Notes: generated by a model from the sequence alone, not told the origin. A stretch of DNA of 64,000 bases from Staphylotrichum longicolle (GCA_019096155.1 JAHCVI010000006.1:558001-622000), one strand, 5' to 3'. Shown: positions 34,902-47,439, counted from the stretch's first letter. Numbers and translations: made by a program.

Positions 34902-37125
34902 GGTGTTGGTTTGTGTCAGATGACTGTTTTGTGATGTGCTGTGGAAGCGGTTGGTTGGGGGAAGTGCGCAAGCAACCTGGGTGCGCGGTGGGGATGCGAT
35001 GCGAGATCAGGTTGTTTTGGGAGTGTTCTTTTCAGCGCCTGCGTGAAAGCGGGGTCCGCAGTCGCAGTCGGTTGGAAAAATTTCCCCTCCATCCACTCTT
35101 TCGAACAGACGCAGGCTCGTGCCTCGAGTCCCACAAAGCACAACAAAAGGGAATCGGCCATCCCATCTCGAGATTGCTCGAGAAAATTTCCAGCGGCACG
35201 ACTGGCTTGAATCCATGTCTCTTCACCACTAGCAAAGAAGGAGAGGTTCAGACGCCGGTGAGTGTGGGCTTTCGACTTACTTGGCCGTTTTCCTGCCCTG
35301 TATTCCGGTGAGGAGGACATGTTGGGGCGCAGTTTTGGAATCTAGAAGGGTGAAAAGAGTCGGGGATTATGGGCTCAGTGAGACGGCCCGGGTCGATGTC
35401 GAAAGGCTTGAGGCGTAACTTGAGATAGTCAAGCACAGAAATAAAAAAGCAGGACAACACCAGAAGTTGTCGGAAATTGGTCGTCGGAAACAATTGGCGG
35501 TGAGAATCGTGAGGTGAGCAGTGTGGTGAAGGGCCAGGGACCGCAGCTTTAAGAAAAAGGGAACCCGGTGGATGCGGGACAAAGGCTTCGCTTAACACTA
35601 GCTCCACCGGCGGTCAGTCTTCGGCTACAATCGCCTGCAGTGGCCTATGGAAGTTAGTGCGGACCCTTGAAGATCGGGGTCCGAGGTGCAAACTGTTGGG
35701 TTCGCCGGTTGCTTGATGAGTTGCTCTGGTAGTGAACTGGTGACCGGAATCCCGTGCCCGTGGCCCGAACGAGTCTCGGGACCACGCAACCTTTTCGCAG
35801 GACTCACACTTTCAGCCCGGAGAGATTCCAACGTCGAGAGCGGCGGCATTCTGCAAGGGCGGGCTGGTGCAGAACAACGAAAACACGACGACGAAAACAC
35901 AAGAGAGAAGGAGGACATCAACGCAATATGTGCTTCCCCGGCACTGCTCTTTCTGAGCATTCCCCATTCGACGCCTTAACTCTTTCAGAGGCACAACCGA
36001 CTCCGTTGCCCCTTCGCTGTGGCAGCTTGTCTCGGAACCTGGAAGTCAGAGGATCCCGAGGTTGCTGGCGAGGAGCGCACTGGATGTGGGGTCTTACCTG
36101 GTAATCTTGTATGCACATTTCACATCGATCGGTATTGGTTGCACACGATACGATGCGGGCCGCGACCCCACGCCCTGGTTTCCATGGACCCTGTTTCAAC
36201 CTCAACCTAATTTCGACCCCAGATCGCCGAGTCTCACCGTGGAGAGCGCTGGCAACTTGTCAAGGCCAGTTCTTGAGCTCCCGGAAGGGAAATTTTGAAG
36301 ATCATAGGTCACGTCCTTCCCATTTGTGCCTGATACTTCCACACGGCCATCGTTCCATGGAGAAGCGGGAAGTTGTCGGGGTGAGTCCATGGGATGCCCG
36401 CCTTGACCCCTCGACCTCCAATGCACACCGGCTGCTCTGATCGTTTGCACCTTTCTGCAACCACTAACCTGACCGTTATCGTTTCCCGGAGTCGGATTGC
36501 TTCTGATTTTGAGCACCGGCCGAGATGGTCGAGTTTTGTGTCACATTTTGTACGGTCGACAAGATTCGGCACGACTCTGAGGCTTCTCCAGGCCGCGATT
36601 TTGGGCCGAGACAAGGGCCAGCATCCGCACACTGTTGCGTGTGGCTTTTCTACACTTCTTGATCCAGGGTCGGGTTAAGGAAGCCCGTCTGATTTTCCGA
36701 ATGCATGCCACCACAAATTAGCTTCTTGCTTCTCCTGGGTGCCACCCCTCCCTTTTCCAGCTGAAAGGGGTTGGGTTCTTCGTGGATCATCTCAATCTCT
36801 GTGACAGCTCCCTCTCATTCCGAGTTTCGAGGAGTTCTCGCGGCCCGAGACGGTGTCCAGTGGTCTTCGACTTCATGGTGGCTTGGCCCCCTTGCCAGCC
36901 CTTATAACATCCCTCCCCGCGGGGGCAATCGCAACAGTCGTGAGCTTTTCACCCTAGTCACTCTTCTCCTCTCTCCTTCCTTCTCTCTTTTCCCCGTCGA
37001 GTTGACCTTCTTGTCCGAACTCAGCACGCTGCGCGTGGTTTTTACTTCAGTTTGAAAGCTCAATACAACTCGCTTGCCGGGTTACGGGGTAATATCTGCT
37101 TGGTGTTCCGTGCCCCTGTGGCATC
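34902..37125. other. 2.2 kb gene-free divergent region
   Basis: Between EMG1 (-) and the secreted Asn/Gly protein (+). The right end looks like a strong fungal promoter: TTATAACA at 36902, then a pyrimidine-rich tract at about 36958-37000 before the start codon. No gene is supported in the rest. Confidence 0.5.
36902..36909 (+). promoter_or_regulatory. candidate TATA element of the secreted protein gene
   Basis: TTATAACA followed 50 bp later by a long CT-rich tract, the classic layout of highly expressed filamentous-fungal genes. It lies 224 bp before the ATG. Supported by sequence pattern and position only. Confidence 0.4.
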
Positions 37126-38047
37126 ATGACCACCAAGGGGCTTCTCTTCCTCCTTACTTTTGCTCTTGCTCGGGCACAGGGCAACAACAACAACCCGACG
37201 CTGGACCCAGATGTCATTCAGCGAGGGTCCTTCACTGACGGGTCAGACTCTTTGGGCGCCGACGCGGCCCAAGCCCCGTCTTTGACATCGCAAAACAATT
37301 TTATCAACTTTTGCAAGGGACAGACGCTCACAAACGGCCTTCAACACACGGATGGCTCGTGCAACGGCATTGGTGCGTAGTCCTGAGAGTCCCATGAGAG
37401 CAGAAGTGTTAACTGTCTTTGCAGTGATGGGGCAGATCCCAGCGAAGAACAAGATGATTTCCGTTGTCATTACCAACCCTCAGAATGGCGATAGCATCAA
37501 CTCGGGAGAGGATTTCAACATTGAGGTCCAAACGTCAAACCTGGAGGCAGGCTCCTTTACCAACGCCGCTGCGACCTACTACTCCGCGCCGCAGCAGTTG
37601 CAGAACGGCAATGTCGTCGGGCACGTCCATGTCACCGTGCAGGACACGGGCAATAGTCTGAACCCAACTCAACCCATGGACCCGACGCAGTTTGCATTCT
37701 TCAAAGGAATTAACGATGCGGGCGATGGGCGGGGCAAACTTACGGCAGCTGTGGAGGGTGGTTTACCCGCAGGAAATTATCGCCTCTGCACCCTCACATC
37801 AGCTGCGAACCATCAGCCAGTCATTATGCCCGTGGCCCAGCGAGGATCCCAGGACGACTGCGTCAGGTTTACAGTTACTGGTAATGGAAACACCATTAAC
37901 CCGGCGGCCAATGATGGCGAGAAAGGGCTAGCGGCTGCTGCTCTAGTCGCCCAAGCTGTTGAGCTTGGTCCTGGTGCCCCTGACCCTGGTGGCAACAACA
38001 ACAACAACGGGAACAATAACGGGAACAACAACGGCGGCGGCGGTGGT

Positions 38048-38079
<32 letters not shown>

Positions 38080-38671
38080 CGACGGAGGTGGGAACAACAA
38101 CGGAGGTGGGAACAACAACGGAGGTGGGAACAACAACGGAGGTGGGAACAACAACGGAGGTGGAACACAACGGCAACAACGGCGGCGGAAACAACAACGG
38201 AGGTGGGAACAACAACGGAGGTGGGAACAACAACGGCGGCGGGAACAACAACGGAGGTGGGAACAACAACGGAGGCGGGAACAACAACGGCGGCGGGAAC
38301 AACAACGGCGGCGGAAACAACAACGGCGGCGGAAACAACAGGCGGCGGGAAAACAACGGCGGCGGAAACAACAACGGCGGCGGAAACAACAACGGCGGCG
38401 GCGGAAACAACAACGGCGGCGGAAACAACAATGGAGGTGGGAACAACAATGGGGGCGGGAACAACGGCGGGGGAACAACGCGGCGGGAACAACGGCGGCG
38501 GGGGTACCAACAATGGCGGCGACAACAACAGTCCCTCTGCTACTGCGGGAGCCCCCTGGTGCCGCGGAGACGCCCAGAGAAGGAAAAAGGCAAGGGCAAA
38601 GGAAAAGGAAAAGGAAAGGTGGCGTTGATCGTCTCGCGCGGCTCTCCCGGCGCCGGCGTTTTGTCACATGA
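37126..38671 (+). CDS. secreted protein with conserved N-domain and Asn/Gly repeat tail
   Basis: The start MTTKGLLFLLTFALARAQG is a signal peptide. Exons 37126..37372 and 37425..38671 give 497 residues. Residues ~55-280 match a family common in ascomycete genomes, known to me only as a conserved extracellular protein (sometimes misnamed ribosomal protein S17). Segments: NNFINFCKGQTLTNGLQHTD, NPQNGDSINSGEDFNIEVQT, VVGHVHVTVQDTGNSLNPTQ and AANHQPVIMPVAQRGSQDDC. An Asn/Gly repeat follows, then a Lys-rich and Arg-rich end (LSRRRRFVT). In the annotated frame the repeat changes from GGGNNN to QQRRWE-like at about 38162, while GGGNNN continues in another frame. One or more indels inside the repeat are therefore likely. 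Function unknown. Confidence 0.85.
37988..38510 (+). repeat. 18-bp Asn/Gly-coding tandem repeat
   Basis: Units close to GGAGGTGGGAACAACAAC (or GGCGGC variants) encode GGGNNN. Irregular units at about 38160-38175, 38338-38352 and 38460-38510 shift the frame. All three plus frames and the minus frames remain open through the array. Confidence 0.9.
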
Positions 38672-39793
38672 GAGTCTGCCCGGAGATGTTTGACGACCGC
38701 TCCAGTGTACAGTAGTACCTAATACTTGTGCAGTTTCCTGTTTTTTATCCAGTTTGTATATACATTTAGATTTAACACTGAGGTGCAACTGCGCAGGTGG
38801 CTGGACTCTCATTAAGTGTTTAGTTGCCGACTCGGCCAAGCCGCCCCCTGTGCCGACCTCTTCTCACATTTACTCACACCCTCCGACGTTCGTTTGTGGT
38901 CTCTGAATACAATACACTCCAAGTAGGCACTCGAGAGACACTGAGACCTCGACCGGGAACACAGTGAGACGACAAGCAGGGCGGTTTCGGTTGCCACGCG
39001 CCGATGCGACTGTTGCCAAGTCGACCAAGAAGTCACTGGTCCTACCTGACCTCACTTGAAGATCGAAAAGGAGGGGTCTGGGGCCACGTCATACGTCATC
39101 TGCGAGAACCGTCAAAAGCCCGTGGGCCACACACAGCCAGGCTCTCGGAAACTGCTGATCCCACTCAGATTTTCACTCCAAAGTGCCCGATTCACGTCGT
39201 GATTTTCTCGCTTCCACCATTTCCACCCTTTCCGTTCCAGGGCGTCCCGTCATATTCTTTACGCGCAGTAGGAAACCTGCCCTTTCCAGTATCATCCACG
39301 GTCCAGGGTCTCTTCTCTGTGGGTGGAGATCAGGATCCGCGCCCAAAAACCCCTGCCAACTGCAGGGTCCAGCACTCTTCCGGAAACGGGGAACCGCCAA
39401 GAACGACCCCAACAGCGCCGTCGACATCACCGCCTGGCACCAAGCAGTCCTTCCACTCCGTCATTCCCCTCAGCATATTTCTTTCCTCCTGTCAGGAACA
39501 GATTTAGCCCCTCCCCACCACATCCCCAAGCTTCGCAATACGAAGGTCAATGTGTCGCGGAGCCCCCAGCGGCATGTTAGCGAGGACTTGCTAGATTCCT
39601 CACGAACACAGTGCGTCCATCTTCCTCCCCGCACCCCAGTGGTTCATGCTCCAGTCCTCAGGATCAGCAAGGGCAATTTAGGGCGTGCTGTCAAGCCGCA
39701 GCAACGACGTGGGTAATAGCTGACCTTGTGGTTTAGTCAGTGGGTGCAAGCACACAATCCAGATGCCCCCCGCGCATTGCACCAGCACCGGCC
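38672..39793. other. 1.1 kb intergenic region
   Basis: 3' of the secreted protein gene and 5' of SLM1. It presumably includes the SLM1 promoter and leader. No gene or repeat identified. Confidence 0.5.
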
Positions 39794-42475
39794 ATGTCAA
39801 CTACTAAGACCGCCCTCGCTGCTGCGCCTCAGGCCAACGGTTACGATCCAGCGGGCCACTTTCCCCAGCAGCAAGCGCAGCAAACTTACCATCCAGCCGC
39901 CACGGATGGCGAGACGCTGCCTAACTCTCTCACGACTTCGCAAGGTGACTATGGCAACCACCTGACCGCATCAGTCGCCACTCGTCCGACCAAGTTTAAC
40001 GAAGAGTGGGATGCCAGTCAGCGCGGAAGCTCCATCGTTGACGGTCCGGGACCCGGCAGCATGCAGCGGTCTGCGTCGTACTCAGGCCACGCCGGCGGCG
40101 TCACAGGAGAAGGGGCACCGTCTCTGTCCCGTGGCAATACCCTCAAGAAGAAGGCATCACTGCGAAGAAGCGGTAGCTTGAAGCGCAGCGGGAGCAGGCG
40201 CAGCATGAATGCCGGGAGCGTTAGGAGTCTGGCTCTTCAGGCTACAACGGACGAAGACGAGATGCATAGCGCTTTTTACTGCCCTGTGCCAACCGCAGCC
40301 AACCCTACCGAGGTTCTCGCCAACCGGTTCCAAGGTTCGTCCTCTTACTTTGACTGATCAGTCATCTACTAGTGCTCGAGCTGACACGCGAATCGCCGGT
40401 AGCTTGGCGGAAGATTCTCAAAGACCTCATCACCTACTTCAGAGAGATACAGGCGCACTACGAACAACGGGCCAAGGCGCTTATAAAACTGGCAAACGTG
40501 GTGAACAACATTGCGACACCACCAGGGTTTCTCGCAGCCGGCGGCCTCGATGATGCACTGCAGATTTTGAGAAATCACAACAAGCAAGCAATTACGGATG
40601 CCCACAAGGCCAGGGAGATTGAGGAGGACGTGATTCTGGCGCTCACCGGGTTGCGAAGTGATCTCCACCAAAAGATCAAGGAGATCAAGAACCTGTCAGG
40701 CGACTTCAAGAACTCGGTCGAAAAAGAGATGGAGAGCACACGCAGGGCAGTAAACCATCTTCAGGAGGCCCTCGGCCAGACTGAGCTCGACCCGTCTCTC
40801 ACGATAGGCAAGCAAGACCCCTATCTTTTGAGGCTCGCCGTCGATCGTCAACTCGAGCGTCAGATCGACGAGGAGAACTACCTGCATCAGGTATGCGCCC
40901 CCGACTAAGATCCGATTTCGTGACCGAAAAGAGGAATGAAAAGCTGACCATGCAATAGGCCTACCTAAACCTAGAGAACTCCGGGAAGGAGCTCGAGTCG
41001 ATTATTGTTGGCGAGATTCAAAAGGCGTACAATGCCTACGCCGGCATTCTCAAGAGGGAATCAGATGCCTCCTACAACACCATTGAGGAGCTCCGTGGTG
41101 GCCCTGTTACCATGCCCAAGGATACGGAATGGGTCTCATTCATACAGAGGGATGAGCGCTTTGTGGATCCCGACCTTCCCATGCGGTCGGCCGAATCCAT
41201 CCACTACCCTGGCCGCGATCATTACGCTTGCCAGGAGATAAGAGCTGGGCTTCTCGAGCGCAAGAGCAAGTACTTGAAGAGCTACACCCCCGGATGGTAA
41301 GTACCCCTCTTAGCGGTTGTCGTCATGTGCTATGGAATACGTTGGTGGGTGTGAAGACTAACGCGTCTAGGTATGTTCTTTCTCCCACTCATCTTCATGA
41401 GTACAAGTCGGCGGATAAGACCCAAGCGCCCGTCATGTCACTTTATCTTCCCGAACAGAAACTAGGTTCCCACTCCGAGGAGGGCAGCTCATCGAACAAA
41501 TTCGTGCTTAAGGGGCGACAAACTGGATCCATGCACCGTGGCCACAATTGGGTGTTTCGCGCTGAGAGCCATGATACGATGATGGCCTGGTACGATGACA
41601 TCAAGACCTTGACGGAGCAGACACCGGAAGAACGCAACAACCTTGTGCGGGCTACTAGCCGGAGCCTCAGCCGGGCATCCCAGCGGTCGTCCGTGAGCAG
41701 TGACGGAGTCGATGACGATGAGGAGCCCCCTTTCACAGCCAGCGTGGCCGCAGTCAGTCAGCAGTCTCGACAAGACGGTCCCTCGCGACGCCCTTCAGGT
41801 GGGCGGTTTCCATCTGACCTCCAGGTGAACGCGCAAAGAGGCTTACAGGCCCCCGTCTCACCTCTTAGTGTGAGCTCCGGATATGCTGAAAGTCTCAATC
41901 ATCATGAACCCCTCATGACAGCGATTCCTCCGATGCGTGATGCTGGACATCAACAACAACAACTGCAGCAGCAGAGTCTTCAGGACGTTAGTCAGGCACG
42001 CGGATTCGAACGCGACGACTTTCAGCACGCGGCCACTTTGGACGGCTCTGCTGGCGGACCTGTGCAGTACCCCAGCTCGGCTGTGGCTCAAAGGCAGAGC
42101 CAGCAGGGCCTTCGCACCGCAGAGAATGGAGCATCGACTTGGCAAAACACACCGGCAAACCCCCGGGAAGGCGACGGGCCCATGTGGGCTGAGCCGGTGC
42201 CCATCCACGTCCCTATTTCAAGACAACAGCACCAACAGCTCTCGTCCACCCAAGATAGCGCCAGTAGCGAGATCTACGACTCACAGGGAATTGCAGCCAC
42301 GAACGGCAGCCGCAACCTCGGTAAGACCGGGCCGCAGACTCCCCACAACGGCGATAATGTGGTCGAGATCGACATCTTCACCCGCCCAGGCGTCGCCGTC
42401 CGAACGGACAGTGTCCCGACGATCTCGAATCTTCACGTTCCTGGCGAGTATCCGAGAGTGCCGAATGGGGTCTGA
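39794..42475 (+). CDS. SLM1: Slm1/Slm2-type BAR-PH membrane protein, TORC2 effector
   Basis: Yeast Slm1/2 bind PI(4,5)P2 at eisosome-associated membrane domains and link TORC2 to Ypk kinases. Exons 39794..40334, 40403..40890, 40959..41296 and 41371..42475 give 823 residues. The N-terminus is Gln/Ser-rich with a basic stretch (KKKASLRRSGSLKRSGSRRS, residues ~116-135). A long helical BAR-like domain follows (AWRKILKDLITYFREIQAHY onward, ~180-440), then a PH domain. The PH domain starts LKSYTPGWYVLSPTHLHEYK at ~495 and runs to about 600 (WVFRAESHDTMMAWYDDIKT). The tail is Ser/Gln-rich and ends near a PxIxIT-like VPTISN, a possible calcineurin site by analogy with yeast Slm. That last point is inference. 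Confidence 0.93.
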
Positions 42476-43169
42476 TTCACATGTTCGAGGTTGAGGGGGT
42501 GGGGAGAGGGGGATCAAGTCTGTCACACACACTATGTAACTTTGGTTCACTTTGGGACAAATCAAATTCCCCTTTTTTTGTCGATTGATTTTTCTGCTCG
42601 CGAATCTTTGAAACAACATTGAGAGTTTGTATCATGCCACGTGAGGGGTGACATGTCCACGACTGCGTGTATGTGGCAGGTTTGCGCGTTTCGGTGTAAC
42701 TTGTGTCGAACTGATGTCTCTGTGGTTGCCTCGAGGGGATTGAAATTGTACAACTCGGAATGTCGACTATGGGCGGGAAAGGGGCGGAATCCTTATCACT
42801 TCTCCCGACAACGCATTACTCTGTTGTGTGTACCGCCCAAATCAGGATCCATGCCTAACAAGCATGAAGGGGAAGACAGGAGACCTAAGACTGAGAAGGC
42901 ATCCACGATTCGAGCCTGCCACACTTTGGTCATGTACACAGAGCCGATCGTGGCCCGAATTTTCACCATGAAATACAGCAACAAATGACCCAAGCCCTTC
43001 CAAAAACGCCTATGTAGCCAGTCCAAGTCCCCGTGACATCCCCGACCTGACATTGTGGCTCCGCTCAATGCTGAGACTGATACTCGCTCGGCGGAACGCG
43101 GTGCCCCGTAGTGATACAGAACTCGCACCCATCTCCGATAGTGGGAATCTTATAAACGAGTGCAGCCAT
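42476..43169. other. 0.7 kb 3' intergenic region
   Basis: Between the convergent ends of SLM1 and GAR1. No gene seen. Confidence 0.5.
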
Positions 43170-43938
43170 CTAGAACCTGCCCCGGCCGCCGCCACCCCGA
43201 CCACCCCGAAACCGCCACCTCCGCGGCCACCACCGCCCCGTGAGAAGCCACCCCTGCCTCCCCGCGGCGCGCCGAAACCGCCGCCGCCTCTTGACCGCCA
43301 AAGCCACCCCTGCCGCCGCCGCCACGGCCACCGCGCGAGAAACCGCCGGACCACCGCGTCCGCCACGGGCTGCGCCGCCGCGGCTGGGCTTCTTGACCTT
43401 GCTGACAGATCCCGGAGGAGGCTTCGGCTTGGGGAGGAACCGCTCGAGGGGTAGTAGCTTCTCGCCGGCAATGAAGAACTTGTCGCCGTACTTGAACGAG
43501 GTCGCCTGGATGCCCTCGGAGGGCTTGATGGTGAAGTAGACTTGGTTTATGGGGCCGAGGACCTCGTCGACCTTGCCGACTGCTGTCTGGGGTCTGTGTG
43601 AGCAATTGAAGGGAAGAAAAAAGCAGGTTGATTTGGGGGGAGGAGGTAGCGTACCTTGTTCTCGAGGTAGATCGGGGCGTTGAAGTGAGGGACCTTGGGA
43701 TTGGTGGACTCGACCACCATCTCGCCCTCGCAGGCGTGGATGAACTTGCCCATCTCAAGGACGGTGGCCGGAGGGCCCATGTCACGCTGCTGGAACCCGC
43801 CGCGACCTGAATTTGCGCCTGGTCAGCTTTCCATGTCTTTATATGAACCCGAATGGAAATGTGCTGCTCACCTCCACCGAAACCACCACGTCCACCACCG
43901 CCACCACCGCGGCCCCGGGGCGCTCCTCTAAACGACAT
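43170..43938 (-). CDS. GAR1: H/ACA snoRNP subunit Gar1
   Basis: Nucleolar component of the pseudouridylation complex. Exons 43938..43872, 43806..43655 and 43586..43170 give 211 residues. The N-terminal GAR segment (MSFRGAPRGRGGGGGGRGGF) is followed by the core: FIHACEGEMVVESTNPKVPH, NAPIYLENK joined to TAVGKVDEVLGPINQVYFTI, and GDKFFIAGEKLLPLERFLPK. The C-terminus begins in frame (KKPSRGGAARGGRGG) and ends in frame (RGGRGGGGRGRF). The middle has RGG repeats only in other frames, switching near 43345-43356, 43290-43298 and 43198-43210. Three one-base losses, which cancel out, would explain this; the frame has no stop. Confidence 0.92.
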
Positions 43939-44619
43939 TGCGATTGGTTTCCGCCGTGGGAGTTGTGTTGACGGCGGGGGTTTGAAGTGCTGGTTGTCTC
44001 GCTGGTGCCGTCAATTGCGGGACCGATGTGTATGGACTGCGACAAGACCGATAATAATTTTTCGGCCCCAAAGTTGCAAAAGCGGTCAAAAGTTTTGCCA
44101 TCTGGTCGTATGCCCCACGGCGACCCACTCGGCTGGCTTCCAGCCTTCCAGGCGCCGCATCCCATTTCGGCAACCCCCATGCATCTTGCCAAGGATGGTG
44201 GCAAGAATGCACTGTAAAATGCACGGTGAGGGGAGGCGCTAGTGGTATTAGTGGCCTCTTCTTCGAATCCAGGCACCAGAGGCTGCTGCCAAAAACAGCA
44301 GTGGCCAGATTGCTTGCATTGTTGTACTTTGGGAAAAGTACAGCGTGGACAAAACGGCTTGCCTCCTGTCTTCTCTCGACATGCTTTAGACCACTTAACT
44401 GTGTTTGACAGCTTTGCGCCAACGACCGACCAGGCTCTCTGGATCTACCAACCTATCTTTCGGCAAGGGGCCACCCCGTGTTCCGCTGTCCACAGCGCGC
44501 AACTCGCAAACTTGCACCTCTGCGGCCAGAGTCGCCTCGTTTCAAGTCGTCTTCTGGACCCCTCTTGACGACCGTCGCAAGCGAACCCCGAGTTTTCGTC
44601 TCTCACCAAAACCGCCGCC
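43939..44619. promoter_or_regulatory. 681-bp divergent promoter region of GAR1 and the DNAJC3-like gene
   Basis: Bounded by two opposed start codons, so both promoters lie here. I cannot assign individual elements. Confidence 0.45.
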
Positions 44620-46244
44620 ATGCTGATCCGTCTCTCGACACTGGCCTTCGCCGCCAGCATTCTGTCGACGCCTTCGTTGGTGACCTGCCTGTCGCCGTCC
44701 GACATTCCCGCCGACACTCCCGTCTCTAAGCTCCTGGCTTCGGCCCAAGGCCATCTCTCCAGGGGCGAGACGGGCGATGCCCTCGCGTACTATGATGCTG
44801 CCATTGCTCGGGATCCGACCAACTACCTCACCTTCTTCAAGCGGGCGACCACCTACCTCTCGCTGGGACGCACATCGCAAGCCACCGACGACTTCCAGAA
44901 GGTGCTCTCGCTCAAGCCCGGGTTTGAAGGTGCACATGTCCAGCTGGGCAAGTTGAAGGCCCGCCACGGTGACTGGGACGCAGCGAAGGAACACTACGAG
45001 AAGGCGAAGAGGACCGAGGAGCTTGCGAGCCTTGAGGAGGCCAAGGGGGCAGCAACACTTGCTGAGGCGGCCGCCAAGGAAGAGAATTGGGAGGAATGCG
45101 TCAAGCAAGCCGACGACGCCATCCTGACGGCGAACCGCGCGTTAGCGCTACGGGAGCTGCGCGCAAGGTGTGCGTTTGAGCGGGGCGCAATGGAGAGAGG
45201 CATTGGCGACCTGCAGCACATTCTGCAGATGAAGCCCGGCGACACATCACCCCATGTCAAGATTTCGGCCATCCAATTCTACGCGCTGGGCGAACTACAA
45301 GAGGGCATGACCTCCATCCGCAAGTGCCTGCATTCGGACCCTGAGTCCAAGGAGTGCAAGCGGTTGTTGAAGATTGAAAAGCAGGTCGACAAGGTGGTGC
45401 AAAAGGTGACCAAGGCGCTCGAGAAGAACCAGCATATGACAGCGGTGCGACAGCTCGTTCCGTCCACGGATGGTGAGGGCCTGATCAAGGAAGTTAAGGA
45501 TCAAGTGCACATGTTGAGGGAGGACGGGACCATTCCCAAGGCGGCAGGGAATGTCTTGATTGCCAGGCTAGTCGAGATGGCTTGCCAGGCGTATCATGAG
45601 GTGAGTTCATGCGCCAATCCGATGCCCATGATCGAATCATTATCTAACGTCCCCAACAGTCAAATAGCAAGAAGGCCAAGGAGTACTGCGAGGAATCACT
45701 ACAACATAACGAAAACTCGCTCTACGGCCTGCTCAACCGCGCCAAGCACCTCCTGGACTCGGAGGAGTTCGAAGCCAGCATCAACACTCTCCGCAAAGCC
45801 GCCGAAGCCAACCCAGGCAAGGACGATATCATCAACCCGCTCATGCAAAAGGCCCAAGTCGCCCTCAAGCGCAGCAAGACAAAGGACTACTACAAGGTCA
45901 TCGGCGTGGCCCACGATGCCGACGAGCGCCAAATCAAATCCGCCTACCGCAAGTTGTCCAAGCTCCACCACCCCGACAAGGCGGCCAAGCAAGGGCTCAC
46001 TAAGGAGGAGGCCGAAAAGAAGATGGCGGCCATCAACGAGGCGTATGAGGTGCTCAGCAACCCGGAACTGCGCGCCCGCTTCGACCGCGGTGACGACCCC
46101 AACTCACACGAGCAGCAGCAGTACCAAGGGAACCCGTTCGGTGGCCAGGGGCATCCGTTCATGTTCCACCAGGGCGGCGGTGGCGGCGGCGGCCAGCAGT
46201 TCAAGTTCCAGTTTGGCGGGTCTGGGTTCCCATTTGGGCATTAA
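44620..46244 (+). CDS. ER-lumen TPR and J-domain co-chaperone, P58IPK/DNAJC3 type
   Basis: Co-chaperone of the ER Hsp70 (BiP/Kar2) by family. Exons 44620..45600 and 45660..46244 give 521 residues. A signal peptide (MLIRLSTLAFAASILSTPSL) is followed by TPR repeats to about residue 400 (for example ALAYYDAAIARDPTNYLTFF and ATDDFQKVLSLKPGFEGAHV). A C-terminal J domain (DYYKVIGVAHDADERQIKSA, LHHPDKAA with the HPD motif) and a Gly-rich, Phe-rich tail ending GFPFGH complete it. No HDEL-type retention signal is present, as is common for this family. The start lies in a Kozak-like GCCGCCATGC context. Confidence 0.95.
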
Positions 46245-47439
46245 TCTTTGTTGTGGTCACCATTTTGTATTTTTCTTGCATCAAACAGAAGGGGAGTTTG
46301 GGTGTTACGTGGGAGTCCAGGCGAGGCCTTGTCCAAGGCCGGCCTCCAGGGGCAAACAGCAGTCACAAATGGGCATGGTCTGTTTCCTCGCACAGAGTGG
46401 GATTGTATTATTGGGCAGCAGGGAGCGAGCGTGTGTATGCAGAAGCGGAAAGAAACATGTCAAGCATATGGGCGTGCCATCTTGTGTGTGCATACATATC
46501 TGCATAGTCCGCCGAGGTTGTTTTCGCATTGCAAGTGCTGCAAAGCAAGTAATCTAGATCTCTGGATTTCGTGGTTTGTGCATATGGTAAGATACATGAT
46601 AGCATACCCCGAGCTCAAACATTCCCATGGAAGCAACCGAGAGCGGGTGACAGAGGCTAAATGTGTCCTTTGGCAGCCCACGCCGAGTCCGGACTCCCTA
46701 CTGTGTACAGTTCCCTTCCTCCCCTCCTCTCCAGCCCGCCTTTCGCCGCCCGATGTAACGGCGGGCACTGCCCCTCAGACAGACACGGGTCGGACCCGAG
46801 TCCTCGATGCAAGTGCCTAGCCCGGTCTCCCAGTCCAGGCAATGTATGCTGACACTCACAAAACTTCGTATTAGAAGGCGTGTGCTTCGTAAACCACCGA
46901 GACAGAGACGTGGGCTGGATGCATGTTCTTGATCAGGGAGTGGAACTGTAGAGAGCAGTCATATCACACAAACATACTTCGAGCTTGTGAGTAATTAGGA
47001 ATGTGGGACACCCGGTTGTAGGCAGCTTGGGGTAGGTAAACACCCAGCCAACCCATGGTTCCATTCCATGACGGTACGATAGGTACTCGGTAGAAACGCC
47101 CCTCTCAAAAATCTAAAAACCAGCTGGCGCGAGACAAACAGTAGATTTATGTACACGGTGCTGGGCTGCAGCACACACAATACCCCTTCGGCTTCTTTCC
47201 GCTGACTAAGCCGTGTGAGGGAGGGGGCCAGAGCCCACACGCCGCTTCTTTCTCCTCATGATTCCCCCATTGAAGCGACGAGGATTCTATTGTGTATCCC
47301 TTTGTAGTAGACGAGGACCAGATTATCCTGGCTAAAAACCACTGCATTTCGATTTAGTCATGTGTTTGTGGAAGGGTCTTGGCGGATCAAAGGCCGACAA
47401 ACCTCCGTCAGATCACGGCGTCACATCTCTATAGTCCCA
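46245..47439. other. 1.2 kb 3' intergenic region
   Basis: Between convergent 3' ends. No gene, tRNA or repeat recognised. Confidence 0.5.

Noticed and set aside
37813..38667. Long minus-strand frames of Pro/Leu- or Ala/Val-type repeats opposite the secreted protein gene
   Set aside because: Mirror image of the Asn/Gly repeat; open only because of the repeat, no start or family support.
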